Part shown: positions 1 to 11,478 of the stretch, in pieces | Numbering within the stretch: position 1 is the stretch's first letter | Layout: each line of letters starts with the position of its first letter | NCBI RefSeq assembly: GCF_918797505.1 | Contig: NC_092797.1 | Span: 28,223,372-28,287,371, forward strand | From: Bemisia tabaci | Taxonomy: Eukaryota; Arthropoda; Insecta; Hemiptera; Aleyrodidae | DNA: 64,000 nucleotides | Reading direction: 5' to 3' | The notes under the pieces: model-generated | What the model saw: the letters and a program-made list of their open reading frames with translations, nothing else | Told to the model about the DNA's origin: nothing | Database searches by the model: none | Made by a program: the position numbers and the translations under genes

Positions 1-311
1 GTCTCCCGGCTCACTAGGATGTTCCATTCATAAGATAGCTAATACCTCGCAGTTCATTCAGTTCAGATTCACTTTATTCCATGGAAGAATGATGTATGAA
101 ATCAAAGGCAAAACTTGCAGTCGGGTGAGAACGATATAGCAGTGATTTTTTTGGTCCTTCGCGGCAAATCCTTTGTAAAGTACGGATTAAAGGAAGAGAG
201 GGAGACTAGTGAGTGTATATTAATGTATTTTATCGCTCTATACGAAGCCCATGTATAATTTTGTTGCAATTTTACCATAAGTGAAATAAATTTAACTAAA
301 AAAATACTTAC
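1..311 (-). other. Start of the intron after the TM5 exon
   Basis: In receptor orientation this is the first part of the intron downstream of the TM5 exon, opening with GTAAGTATTT at 311. The TM6-TM7 exon is not here. No repeat or other gene is visible. Confidence 0.8.
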
Positions 312-462
312 TTTCCGCTTAGATTTGATAGCATCTAACTGTCTAGAAGTTTGCTCTCCTATCGATCTACTTCCCCACAGCTCTCGGCCCATCAGAAAAT
401 AGCAAACACCCATCAGTAGCACAGGTATTAGGTAAGTTACACCCAAAAATATAATATTATAT
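312..462 (-). CDS. TkR86C: Tachykinin-like receptor, internal exon with TM5 and N-terminal ICL3
   Basis: This 151-nt exon has acceptor TTTTGTTTCAG|A and donor CGGAAA|GTAAGT. Its first base completes Val from the 81-nt exon, giving EYVYNIIFLGVTYLIPVLLM. TM5 carries the conserved Pro (YLIP). ICL3 follows with LMGRELWGSRSIGEQ and ends KSKRK at a phase-0 border. LWGSxSIGE followed by SKRKV is typical of the tachykinin/neurokinin receptor family. The next exon, expected to start VV and contain TM6 (CWLP) and TM7 (NPxxY), is not in the window. The frame runs on past the donor into intron, ending in a stop, which supports the splice assignment. Confidence 0.93.
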
Positions 463-849
463 CTGAAACAAAAATACAGGTACAATGGTACTAAAGTTAC
501 AGTTAAAATTACGGTTCCTCATGGGGGGGGGGGGACAGATTACCACAAAGGAATTTCGGACAGCTATTTTTTCGAATTAATTCACCCATTTTCGATTAAG
601 CGCATCGATCACTCTAAATTTCTTCAAACGTGATTGTGAATGAACTCCATAAGTTCATTGACATTAAAGTTCTACATTAAAGCCCTATAGTTTACAAATG
701 TTACTAATATTGACGTCCCTCTGAGGTCAGGAGGGCGTATACCTCAATTTCCATGTGAGCTCTGCTCTTCGTATAACTCAATACTATCCAGGGCTTAAGT
801 AGAAACATATATACGTCAGAAGAGTGACGAATTATGTAGGTATACTCAC
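463..849 (-). other. 387-bp intron between the ECL2 and TM5 exons
   Basis: A compact intron bounded by GTGAGT at 849 and TTTGTTTCAG at 463. It is far shorter than the other visible introns (5.4 and 16.6 kb). The only notable content is a run of 12 G on the plus strand at 523-534. No mobile element was seen. Confidence 0.85.
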
Positions 850-930
850 ACATATTCAGTCTCGGAAGATGGAAATCGTCCATCAGGCCACTGCACAAAA
901 CAAACGGTTTTCGATTGACCGTTGGCGTAT
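850..930 (-). CDS. TkR86C: Tachykinin-like receptor, 81-nt exon for the second extracellular loop
   Basis: This short exon was found by looking for the loop missing between the TM4 and TM5 exons. The acceptor is GTTTCAG|A and the donor GT|GTGAGT, a perfect consensus. The join with 6306-6440 reads TI-R-YANGQSKTVCFVQWPDG, and the exon ends FPSSETEY with two bases of a Val codon. TVC supplies the ECL2 cysteine that pairs with the TM3 cysteine, and WPDG is a hallmark of insect tachykinin-type receptors at this place. Ligand contact is expected here from family knowledge. Both borders are phase 2, so the exon could be skipped without breaking the frame. The next exon lies 387 bp away. Confidence 0.93.
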
Positions 931-1987
931 CTGAAACAGTCGAAAGGCAAATCTTCATAGTTAAAATCTGTTGTATCAATCTGCGAACTCGCTAATGGGC
1001 ATCAGCTCACGACAAGCATTAGTAGAATGTGAAGTACCGATCAAAAGAATGCTATGTTCATTGTGAAATAAGCCCCGATTTCAATGAGTTTACATAGTCA
1101 CCAAGGATCATGTGAAAAAAAGGATCCTGTCTCTGCAATACACTAACAAATCAGAGGGGCTGTTAATGCGCAGCAGAGCTCATTGTCCGCAGCTTTCAAT
1201 GTCGAAATAATTTAATTCTCTTTGGGTGCACACTTGTGAAAAGTACAAATTCTAAACAAATTTTCTGCCCATCTGATATCCCATTCAACAACTTCAATGA
1301 TGAGAGCTCTCGTTGTTCTCAATTTGCAAGCGCTTACGAGACTTCGAATTCCATGGTGTACATTAAACAAAATTACTTCTCTTTTCTGCGAATAATCCGT
1401 GTCCCTCTGTTTCGTTATGATGATGGCCAATTCAGTATTGGTCATACTTAAGCATATTAAATGGTGGGATGAAATAACTCTGACTTTTGTTCTTCAGTTC
1501 TCATTAAGCATCTCTAATTTTAAATGTCATATTACTGCAGATTTTACAAGCGAGCTGTTGACGCACGCACCTTGCAATATCCTTTTCCCTCTCGGTGGAT
1601 TTTTCCTCAATTTTTTCCAACTGCAGTAACAACATTTAAAAAACAATTATACGTTTAGAGAATGTTTAGTACGCGTTTTAGTCTCGCTCTAATGATCAAT
1701 GATCAACAGCAAGGACGAGCTTCTTAACCCATGTCATTAACCATGATCCTTCCAAAACTGCCAAGGTGTTTAAAAATACGTTTAAACAGACAAGGTTTTG
1801 TATTTTTAATTCTCTATAGTTGGAATTAATAAGGAGAGATCATGCAAAACGGGGAAAAAATGATTGAAAACTACTTTTCCCCTTAATATTCATTTCTGCG
1901 ACATCTGCGGCATGAAGAACTGAAGATTCAAAAGACGAAATTAAAAATATGTAATCCCAGCCCCTTTTCCATTTTTACTACACTGAA

Positions 1988-2207
1988 AAAAACACTCCGG
2001 CCGAGGAAGCCGTACTTACGGGCTATATAGAGATACCGTCCGTGTTCCGGGCTCAGAGGCCGAAAGTTCCGGGCGTAACACCCGGAGCACTTCGACTGCT
2101 CCGGGTGCTACGCTCGGAACTTTCGGCCTCTGAGCCCGGAACACGGACGGTATCTCTATATAGCCCGTAAGTACGGCTTCCACGGCCGGAGTGTTTGTTT
2201 CAGTGTA
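1988..2207. mobile_element. F5 foldback MITE, copy 1
   Basis: A nearly perfect palindrome of about 220 bp that starts CACTGAAAAAAACACTCCGG and ends with its inverted counterpart GGAGTGTTTGTTTCAGTG. Each arm carries the TATATAG block and GTCCGTGTTCCGGGCTCAGA. TA flanks both ends, which would fit a TA target duplication, but copy 2 does not clearly confirm this. There is no coding capacity. It is a MITE mobilised in trans by an unknown transposase. Confidence 0.85.
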
Positions 2208-2763
2208 GGCTACATTGACGTACTGGTCTTTGAGAGATTAAGATTAAAAGAGAAAAAATTGTAGTTTCTGGATCTGGCGAAGATTTTTTGGACGGATGGG
2301 CATGGCACTGAAGTCCCATCGTCTGCTCATAACTTGAAATAGAAGATCTGTGAGTCGTTGACTGCATTCGTGAGTGCTAAACCCGCAGCAGTTTCTTCCA
2401 ACCGAAATGAATAGAGCAAATAGATCACATAGAGCAAATAGCATGAGCGCAACCACGAGATTTGAGCGGGAGAAATCTGTTTTGACGTGAGGTGTGTTCG
2501 CCTGCCTCTCAAAACGCCACCATAGACAACAAGAGGATAAATTGCACACGTCTCGGAAGCAAACTTCGTTTGGATGTGTGCGCGCGGAGATCCAAATGGG
2601 ATGCTCGTAAGATTTCTTCCCAGCATTATGATATATTATTCACCTTTAAGAGTGCTTCTCAAACGTCTACGAATTCATTCCCATAAATACTAAACTCTGA
2701 ATGCTATTTCTGCTAGGAAATAGGCTTAAAACTGAAACAGTGGTTCAATGTTAAAGTTTGGAT

Positions 2764-3515
2764 CAGGGCCAGATTTAGGGTGTGGCCACATGGGCCGCGG
2801 CCCATGGCGGCAAATTTAGGGGGCAGCAAATTTTGCAATTTTTTTAAGTGCAGGTATAAAAAAAATCGGATTCAGAAAAAAAAACTACAAACGAGGTAAG
2901 GCAACAGAATATCTTATTTCCTGAGAGTGTAGTAATTCCTATTTTGTCGTCTTTCGGTGACACAAGAGACTGCAGCGTGGCCCAGAGAACAATGATGACG
3001 AGGACTCGATGTAAAAGAAGCTCTCGGCGTGGCGGTCGGCATGTAACACATACGTAGTAGCGCCTACAAAACTGCGTGAATACTTCACGCATTGCGTCGA
3101 AAACAGTGCGGTCAGCAGCGATTGGCGTAAAACGCATAGCGCCTACAAGATTGCATGAATACTTCACGCATTGCGCTAAACACAGTGCAGTCAGCGCGGC
3201 GCGGAAGCGGAAGTTGAAATTATTATTAATGTTCTTTCCCAATGTTTTCGTTCATTTCTTATAAATGCAAGGCATTGTCCACATAGAGATAGGTTTACGG
3301 AACTTAATTTTTGCGCAAAAAGCCGTGAATTTTTGCTAGTAGTGTTGATGGGGCTTTTGCAAAAAATATGTCCAACACGAGTAAACGCGTCTTATGCACC
3401 CCTTTCCCTTCGGCACGTTCACTTGATGCTTTTTTATTGATGTCTCAAAACGACTGAGAAGGGGGCGACACAATACAGGCGGCCCATGGGCGGCAAGTAG
3501 GTAAATACGGCCCTG
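2764..3515 (+). mobile_element. F1 hAT-like non-autonomous transposon, copy 1 (752 bp)
   Basis: The ends are CAGGGCCAGATTTA and AAATACGGCCCTG, nearly perfect inverted repeats. It is flanked by the exact 8-bp duplication GTTTGGAT at 2756-2763 and 3516-3523. An 8-bp duplication with CAGGG ends is characteristic of hAT superfamily elements. The interior holds about two units of a roughly 79-bp minisatellite (3058-3200) but no transposase. The open frames running through the minisatellite are by-products of the repeat. Confidence 0.9.
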
Positions 3516-4296
3516 GTTTGGATCGTTAAAAAAAATCGATGAAGAAACAACAACGGGAACATTGGAATCAGGAAATCCACATAGCTAACCTCTAGAAAGC
3601 CTTCAACCTAATAACTGTGTAATTTCAAAAGTTTTACGTCTGCTTTATTTTTTCAAAGATAGTCATTTAAGATGAGGCTGTGGGGCCTGCCCCCCCCCCT
3701 CACCAGAAATCTACTCAATTGGCCCTTCCCAGGAAATTTGAGAGGTTTTGCTGGATAAAGGTATGACATATTTTTCATCCTTGAAATTTTAGTTCGACCT
3801 AATCCGTGATGAGAACAGCTCAATATTGCTCTTGAGACGACTCAATCGTTCAAAATGTTCCCAACGGGGCCTTCGGGTCTCCGTTTGAAGATAGGGACCC
3901 GCCCTCCCCCCCCACCCCGAGTCACTTCTTTGGGCTAGGGAATTCCCATAGATCCCTTTTGGAGGTGTCTTTTAGTGCCCCCGAGCTCCCTTGATAGGGT
4001 GCCCCTTTGATACCTCCCCCAAGTTAGGTTCAGGTCAGTATTTGGTTAGGTAAAAGAAGGGTTGGTTGGTTGGTAATGCACATTTGCTAAAGAAAAGCCA
4101 AGTTCTCAGAAAGCCCCTGGTGAACTTGTCATTAGTGACTAGATTCTGCCGTCAACTGATATGACTCTCATGACACTCGCAAAATATCATGTAAAGTGAC
4201 ATGCTGAAATTGCAAATCTCACCCACGTACAATATTAGGGCTCCATTATACTTGCAGATCATCGCCCGAAGCTCATGACTAATATTTAGAGTCACC

Positions 4297-4539
4297 GACG
4301 CACAGTGGATCGAATTAAGGAGAGAGGTCGGACATGAAATTTTTAACAAAAACTGCAAGTATAGATGTTTATTTCATGACATTTTAAAGTTTGAGGGGTA
4401 CTTTCCCAGGTAAATTTCACGAAAAAAAATAATGGGACCATTTTTAAGAACAGTAAGTTTTGCGATAATAGATTTATGAGCTTCTAAAGTTTCCAAATTT
4501 TGTACGACTTCTCCCATTTATTTGATCCACCATGCGACG
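4297..4539. mobile_element. F4 foldback MITE, copy 1
   Basis: The left end is CGCACAGTGGATCGAATTAAG then GAGGTCGGACATGAAATTTTT. The right arm is its diverged complement (TTTTGTACGACTTCTCCC, TTGATCCACCATGCG). About 243 bp; the arms enclose an AT-rich centre. Confidence 0.8.
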
Positions 4540-5246
4540 CCATGACTCATACGACCTCTCGACATCATCTCTTGTCATTGATTCAAAAGGTTTTTTTTCA
4601 GGTATGTGCTTGAATTAATAGTCAGTCGTGTGGTGATCATTACATTATATATGTATTGGCATTTACAACGCTTGAGCTGAAATGTCCATTCCGAAATAAA
4701 AATCAGCACAGGGCATTCAATTGGCCCGCGATTTAAGGTATTAGGTTGCAACTTGGTACGGCACACGTTAACAAACATAGACGAGCAAACAAGGCATGTA
4801 AACACAGTAAACCTCGGTCAACGACCCTGTCAGACACCAATCTCACGAGTCACTTAAAATCTCTAGCTGATTACTCAATTTCATTGAAACCCAATGTTGT
4901 AACGGGTTGAAGTTTCGAGTCTATTAATAAAATTGACGCAGAAGTTGAATATCCTCATGCCTTTGTTCATTACCGACAGTATATTAATCATTCGAGTGCT
5001 AGAATGGTTGCGATTATACTATAATTTCAAGAATCGGCCCATTTGGAAATAAACAGAATCTTTGCGTATATTCTCAATGGAACAAATAGGGAGAAACAAC
5101 GAAGTATGCATCTTCCCCTAAAATTAATTTTCTGTAGTAAAACGGCATTCCACTTTTTCGAGTTGGGCACTTATTGAATCAAACAATTTATTCGTCAAGC
5201 ACGAAAGAGAACTCTCTCTGCATGAATCGGGACTATGATTATAATC

Positions 5247-5368
5247 CGTCGCTTATCTGATATAAGGGCGTAACTACACTCTGTAATGAACCCTATCCTC
5301 CATACAATTCAATGCTTTTCCGGGCTCATCTCAATGTGTAGTTACGCCCTTATGTCAGCCAAGCGACG
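5247..5368. mobile_element. F6 122-bp palindromic MITE, copy 1
   Basis: Palindrome starting CGTCGCTTATCTGATATAAG and GGGCGTAACTACACTCTG, and ending AGTTACGCCCTTATGTCAGC and CAAGCGACG. Central segment: ATTCAATGCTTTTCCGGGCT. The same element occurs at 24273-24395. Confidence 0.85.
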
Positions 5369-6305
5369 AATCGTTCCGTAAATCTATTCTGGAGCGAGTT
5401 GAATGATTTCAAGCTCGGACTGAGGTGATTTGTGTTCACCAGACAAACTCGACTTCATTCCACCATAATCATGGTACGCTCCAGTAGATAAGTATTATTG
5501 TCCGAACGAGCGAATAATGTGGCCATGTTGACATTGTGCTGGCTATCTCCACACCGAAACGAGAAGCATACACGCTGCAAAAACAACTAGCTATAGACTC
5601 AAGGCGGTTGCACCCTCTTTGAATAGAAGGATTTAATATTGACGTCAGTTATAAGAATGTTATCAGATATATTCTACGATCAATTGAGAGCAAAACGAGG
5701 ACTATTGCAGTCAAAGTGATGTGCTGAGAATTAGACAACAAGATTCGACTCCACTGGAATTTCTCTTCCGGCGGATTGGAAAGGACTCCTTTCAACAACA
5801 AACACCTCTAAAAATTCTTAATTTTCATAGAAATTCAAAGTTAGCTTCCTTATGGAATTGAAATTGTAATTATTTGTCTTAATCCAACTTTATCAAGCTA
5901 ATTTATATTTCGAATTAACTCTACTTAAATTTCACCACTTGGTGGTATTTAACACAGTTCTTGTCCTACTCGTACATTGTGATGATATGGTTCCGTATGA
6001 TCCCCAGAAAATTTAGTGGCCACTAATAGATTCCCAGTCTAGCAACAAAATGTCTTGAAAATTTATTTGATTCGTTTACCACCAACAACATTTTCTCCTG
6101 GATGAATGTTCCTTCAAAATTCCTGTGAAGGAAAAATGTTGACGGGAAATACTATGCTCTCAGAATCTGCTGCAAAGATATTAAGTGATAACTTTACACT
6201 ACTATGGGCCAGAAGTGAGAATCAATTCCACGCCCAGACAGAGTCTTTAGGAATATTTAAATGATCAGTGAAAGAAGAAGAAAAATGTAAAACATGCATG
6301 CGTAC

Positions 6306-6440
6306 CTGATAGTCATTGTGTTTGAAAAAAGAACACCAGGACAAGCCAACGAACAGCTAAGCACCCAGATAAGAGCGATTATGACCCAGGATCTCACACG
6401 TGACATTCGATGATGAAGTGGCCTCATGATGGCCGTGTAT
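6306..6440 (-). CDS. TkR86C: Tachykinin-like receptor, internal exon with DRY tail, ICL2 and TM4
   Basis: This 135-nt exon has acceptor TTTGTTTCAG|A and donor ATCAG|GTACGC. Its first base completes the split Arg codon of the DRY motif from the exon at 23013-23226, so the join reads VDRYTAIMRPL. ICL2 follows (HHRMSRVRSW), then TM4 with the invariant Trp (IIALIWVLSC) and a Pro near its end (LACPGVLF). The exon ends NTMTI plus two bases of the next codon. Both borders are phase 2 and the length is a multiple of three, so it is a symmetric exon. It encodes the G-protein-facing DRY/ICL2 surface and the fourth helix. The neighbouring introns are 16,572 bp upstream and 5,375 bp downstream. Confidence 0.93.
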
Positions 6441-8914
6441 CTGAAACAAAAAATTGAGACTTTTAGTAAAGTATGATGATTGTCATTTTGAATAATCATT
6501 CATGAAAGTACGTTTCCCTCGATATTCAGAATATGAAAAATTTGATTCAACATATTTTTGGAAGAAATCAAATGACAAATCGGCACGTGAAGATTAAAAA
6601 CAAGCAGCTGATTTTAAAATTGAATTTTTTTATTTACGAGAAGTGAGATAGGCAATGTGAAAAATTTTCACTGTTTCATTTCCTGTCTTTTATTGCAATC
6701 ACTGAAACAAGGAAACGTTAGAAACCAATCGTCATTCTACTAAATATATTAACAAATTACGACGGATACATATCGAATTGTTATTACCCATCATTCCGGA
6801 TATTTTGTTGTTTTCAGTTGTAAGGAGGAAAAAGAATACAACCCAATCACAATAAACAAGAAATTTTATCGTTAAGTTTTATACGCCGTCAAAGTAATAT
6901 CGCACCCATTTTACGTTACATGTGATAAAAAATTTAAGAATTATTAATACTGGCTCTGTTTACATTTATTAAAAAACCCAACATTCCGTAACTCAGGGCG
7001 CTGATCATTTACTTTCCTTTCATGCTATTTTAGAAATTGGAAGAGACTCAGCGTTGTGCTCTCACAGCCAGCTGCGACAAGTTTTATTACACTGCACCGA
7101 TTAGAACTCTTGCAAACAACAAGTTTCGTTTCCTCTCTGTTTCTATATACTTAGTCCTCAGGGCATTAACCGTTGAAGGAAGTTGTGAAACTTTCGTTTT
7201 ACTTCATTATTTGGTTTTTCCCGTTTATTGGTTATACGAGAAATCCGTATTTTAAAAGACAGATCCAAATCTGTTGGCGTTGCTTTAACAACAGGCAGAG
7301 TGTACAATAAAACATTTGCTAAAACTGTTCATATACACCTTCGGTCATATCAGACTATTGAATCACATTTTGGTCTGCGGGCTAATTGTTGAAATCGATA
7401 GACAAAATTATGGACAAAAAGGACACGGAGGGATTCTATTGGTGGGAGTGGGTGGCTGTAATGGAGAAAGAAGGCAACCACACGAGAGACCGGATAGTTA
7501 GTCTACCATTTACCCTCTTAGTATATAGGAGCCACCCATTTCAACCAATAGGATCGCTCCATACTGTTCATGTATTCTTTGTCTTTTGTTTTGTCTATCA
7601 ATTTCAAAAATCATCCCGCTACGGTCTAATTTTTTCTTAACAATCTAAAATTATAGTTTCAATTTTTTATTCGCACAATTTCAAGAGAGAAGAAAAAAGT
7701 TACTAGGAAAGTTTTTAGTTGTCCTGGGATCAAAGATTATTGCTTCAAAGGGAATACCCTAACTCTAAAATTTCACGATACAGGTCTGAGAACTTATTTT
7801 GAGAGGAATATTTATTATTTTCTCCGTTCCAGCCACCCACATAATTAGATGTCAAATTAAATTAATATGATAAGCTCTCGGATTCCAAACAAAAGCAACG
7901 AGTGAAAAACAGCAGAAATCTAATCAATTTATAGGAGTTGGGTCTATTAAAGCTATCAAGCAATAAAACAATCTTTCGGGACTGTAGAGGGTTCAATTTA
8001 GGAAACTGCTTCTTTCCACGTTCTCACAATGGCGGTGAATCTGATGAGGTTCATCAACTAAAGCTCTTTTTCTTGTCAACCATAAAACCGGGGAGCTCGG
8101 AGTTCAAACTCGGCCGAGTGGAAATTGTACGACGCGACGCTCAAGCCATATACTTACTCATTCCTATGGATGACACATGTCCTCTTCGCCTTACATCATT
8201 GCCAAAATTTAACGACCGTGATTTAGAATCGGAAAATAACCGGATTCAATAATTAAAAGTTTATGAGCTCCGAGGTCGCAACCGGTGGGTGGTTTCTTTG
8301 GAATCTACAGACTAACTTGTGATTTGAACATTTCCGTTTTCGGTTGCTTTTCATTGTGAAAAACGAGTACCACGTGTTCATTTGCCTATCAACCACTCCA
8401 TTTTACCTTAATTCGCCCTTAGGTGGACTCATATTTTTGGTTTTGTGCTTGTGTTGGCATGGAAGAAAAAATCTTACGGCATGAAAAATTCAGACTTTCA
8501 AAATTTGTTTAAAATAAAGTTGAATACTTTATCTCAACAAAAAATTTCATCTTGGGCTCTTCGTAACACTAATAAATGAAAATTACTCATTATTTTGCAA
8601 TCGACGTATGCTGCGCAAACCACCCTCAAAGGTAACACCTCAAGACTCTACTCTCCGTAGGTCACAGTCGGACCAATATAAAACGCCTTCAAATGCGCGT
8701 GATACTGTGCAACACACCGAAGTTTAAATAGTTGTATTCTTAGGTTAGAACCTAACTCAAGTAAATTCCTCCACCAAATAAGGCATGTCAACCTGTTACC
8801 TGCTGTATTTCAAGTTACTGAGCATATTTCACGCCCATAATTGCCAGAAACTAAAATGTTTAGCCTCAACTGTTTGAATTAAAAGAATTATCATTATTAA
8901 TGTGGGCTATCTCG

Positions 8915-9010
8915 GCTCCTTTCCAATCGATTATTGTGAGTCTCGTTGATAACGGGTATTTTTTGACGGGAGACTCGAATTTTTAAGATGGCGGACGTGG
9001 CCTAAACTGC
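8915..9010 (+). repeat. Single relative of the AAGATGGCGG repeat
   Basis: Contains TATCTCGGCTCCTTTCCAAT then CGATTATTGTGAG, followed by TTTGACGGGAGACTCGAATT and AAGATGGCGGACGTGGCC. The same blocks occur at 47757-48130. Confidence 0.65.
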
Positions 9011-10117
9011 TACTTTGTCTTTACCAACGGTGTCTATCCTTGCAATTAAGATATGTATTAACTTTTTTATTAATTTTCAAAAGTTTTTTACCCTCATCTT
9101 ACATAGACCTGATATGGGCGTGCTCTTTCATACTGATGTGTAGAAACTGCATGTTTTTTTTTGGGGGGGGGGGGGGCAAATCAACTAACGGGCGTTCTAT
9201 TTCACAATACACTCCGTCTTTTTTCGGTGAAAACTGCTCAACCAGTAGCGAGTAGCACGCATGTACTTGGCACACGCACGCTGGTAGAGAATTTTCTATA
9301 AAAACCTAACGCAACAGTGCTGAAACGGAAAATAAATAAATAAAAAAACGCAAAGGGACCATTCATTTATCGCACGATATTTATCATTACGTCGACCCGT
9401 TGCGCTGATACTGAAATTCTTTCAAGCAAGATTGAGCTGAACCAATAACGTACGTTGGAAATGTAAAATATTACATTTGAAACGTCTGGCTCATAAACTC
9501 GATGATTTATATGTAAAGAAACGTACCGCGCTTTTCGATCCTTCATTCGCGTGAAGTCCACAGTCCCCAAAAAGGGTGGGAACATTTATCGGCACCATGA
9601 GTCACAAGATAGAATCATTCTCCTCTTTCTCGTCGACGTGATATCCGTTACGAAGCCGGACTGAGGCCATTACTCTGAGAGAAAAAACTACTCTGCAGAA
9701 GATATTGAAAGAATATCCCGCTGAAATGATTCAAAGAACGGCTCGGCGCTCCGGGCGCAAAACCGTTTCGGTGTACCCGATCCACATGATGCCGTCGGCC
9801 GCCCAAATCCAAGGCTGATGGTTAAATGTGTGTCATTTTGCCCGCGGGGGAGTAAAAAAGGCCTGTCACTCTCGAACGGCTTGTTAGGTTCTTTTATCCT
9901 ATGAACGATGGTAGGAATTTCCAAAGTTGTCGATTTGCAGATGCTCGGCTGTAATGTTTTGGCAAATGACCGTCTTTAAAATATTGCCGTGCAACGCAAA
10001 AACACCGTAAACGCCATTTTATAATTTTTGGGACCAATGAATCATAGCAGAAAAACTCGTGTACCTTCGGACAATGTTTTTACAGAATTTTTTCGCAAAT
10101 ACTTTCAAGAACTGAAG

Positions 10118-10552
10118 GTGCTTCGATGGAGGCCATTTTTTTTGTCAGAGCAACGTGCAATAAATCGCATCGATTTGTTCCATAATTTCAGCTACTTGTC
10201 ATTTTTCTCAAAATTTGAGATCGCAATTCTGTTGTTAGGAGACTAAAGAATTCACTGACCAATTTTGACTAACAAATTCAACGTATTATAGGCGTGGTTT
10301 TTTTAGAGAGAAAATCTGGCACTCGAGTGCAGTTTCGATATCAGTATCGAATGCGATATTTTTCCTCTAAAAAACCACGCCTTTATTACGTTAAATTTAT
10401 TGTCAAAATCGGTGAAAAATGCTTTAGTCTCCTAACAACAGAATTGCGATCGCAAAATCCGAGAAGAATGACGAGTGGCTGAAAAAATGAGCCAATCGAT
10501 GCGATATATCGCATGCAGTTTTGACACAAAATATGGTGTCCATCGAATCACC
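10118..10552. mobile_element. Foldback element with arms of about 200 bp
   Basis: Matching arms include CGCAATTCTGTTGTTAGGAG against CTCCTAACAACAGAATTGCG, and GGCGTGGTTTTTTTAGAG against CTCTAAAAAACCACGCC. The outermost match is GCTTCGATGGAGGCCAT against ATGGTGTCCATCGAATC. The short centre contains TCGATATCAGTATCGA. No related copy was seen. Confidence 0.75.
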
Positions 10553-11337
10553 GACCATATTTTTTCAATTGCAGGTTAGAAAGCTGAGGGTGGTGGTTTT
10601 TTAATTTTTTTCTCGCATTTCTCTACCTATCTTAGTTCAGGAGATACTGAACAGGTAAACATTCTTTCTGGACGACCAATGAAACATTTACGTCTAAATC
10701 AATTTTTCCTCATAGTTATATCGCTCTTCTATGACGCACAGACTGACAACATTATTCCCGACATATGTATAGATAGAGGCATATAAAAGAGCTCTTTCGG
10801 TAGGCTGCATCTATCATCATGACAAGGAATTTCTTACTGGGAGGCGTTTACATATTGGCGGAAAAAATCATGCATCCGGAGAAAGGGTTAGAGGAAATAT
10901 TCCTATCGGGGGAGGGGGTTTCTTTCCCCCGCTCTGTGCCTCAAAAATCACTTTGCTTCGGGCCATCAACATCAAGAGCGCTGCGAGAGACTGGCTGCAC
11001 CCCCCCCCCCCCTCTGTTCTCAATGTATCACGCTCTGCCCCCCCCCCCCCCCCCACCGCTTTGCCGAGAAAGGACGTTCTTTCTACTCATTCCTAACCTC
11101 CTGAACTTTGAGATTCTACAATGTAGCCGATTTTAATATCATAAGCACCTTCCTCATAACTGAGAAAATTCGACCAATCATAATGTCGCTAACTAGGAGT
11201 GACATCAGTACTTTTTGGATCAAGGATTACAAAAGACACTTTTTAACACTGAGATATGGAATACCGTGATTAATACAAATTTTAGCATTAAGAACCAAAT
11301 TTTTAATATTAAATTAATTTGATTCGATTTATTTGAT

Positions 11338-11478
11338 TTTTCTCTTTCTTATTAAAAAGGATTATTGTGACGGTACATCTGACAGGGTTATTAATCCCAG
11401 AGAGGTATAGTCTTACAAGATATAGGATCCGAGGATATCCTACTATATCCTACGTTTAATCCTTTTTAATGAGAAAAA
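11338..11478. repeat. Short imperfect palindrome
   Basis: TTTCTTATTAAAAAGGATTA on the left pairs with TAATCCTTTTTAATGAGAAA on the right. The inner part includes ATATAGGATCCGAGGATATC. It resembles a small MITE; single copy here. Confidence 0.5.

Larger units (their letters stand above)
931..6305 (-). other. 5.4-kb intron between the TM4 and ECL2 exons
   Basis: The intron carries an F5 foldback (1988-2207), an intact F1 element (2764-3515), an F4 foldback (4297-4539) and an F6 palindrome (5247-5368). The stretches 931-1987, 2208-2755, 3524-4296, 4540-5246 and 5369-6305 hold no gene I can support. There is a C run near 3690, and short open frames on both strands resemble nothing known to me. 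Confidence 0.8.

Noticed and set aside
3058..3200. CRISPR-like array
   Set aside because: The repeats are adjacent, about 79 bp, without spacers, and sit inside a eukaryotic transposon.
10819..11136. Proline-rich plus-strand frame
   Set aside because: The prolines come from two poly(C) runs; there is no other coding sign.
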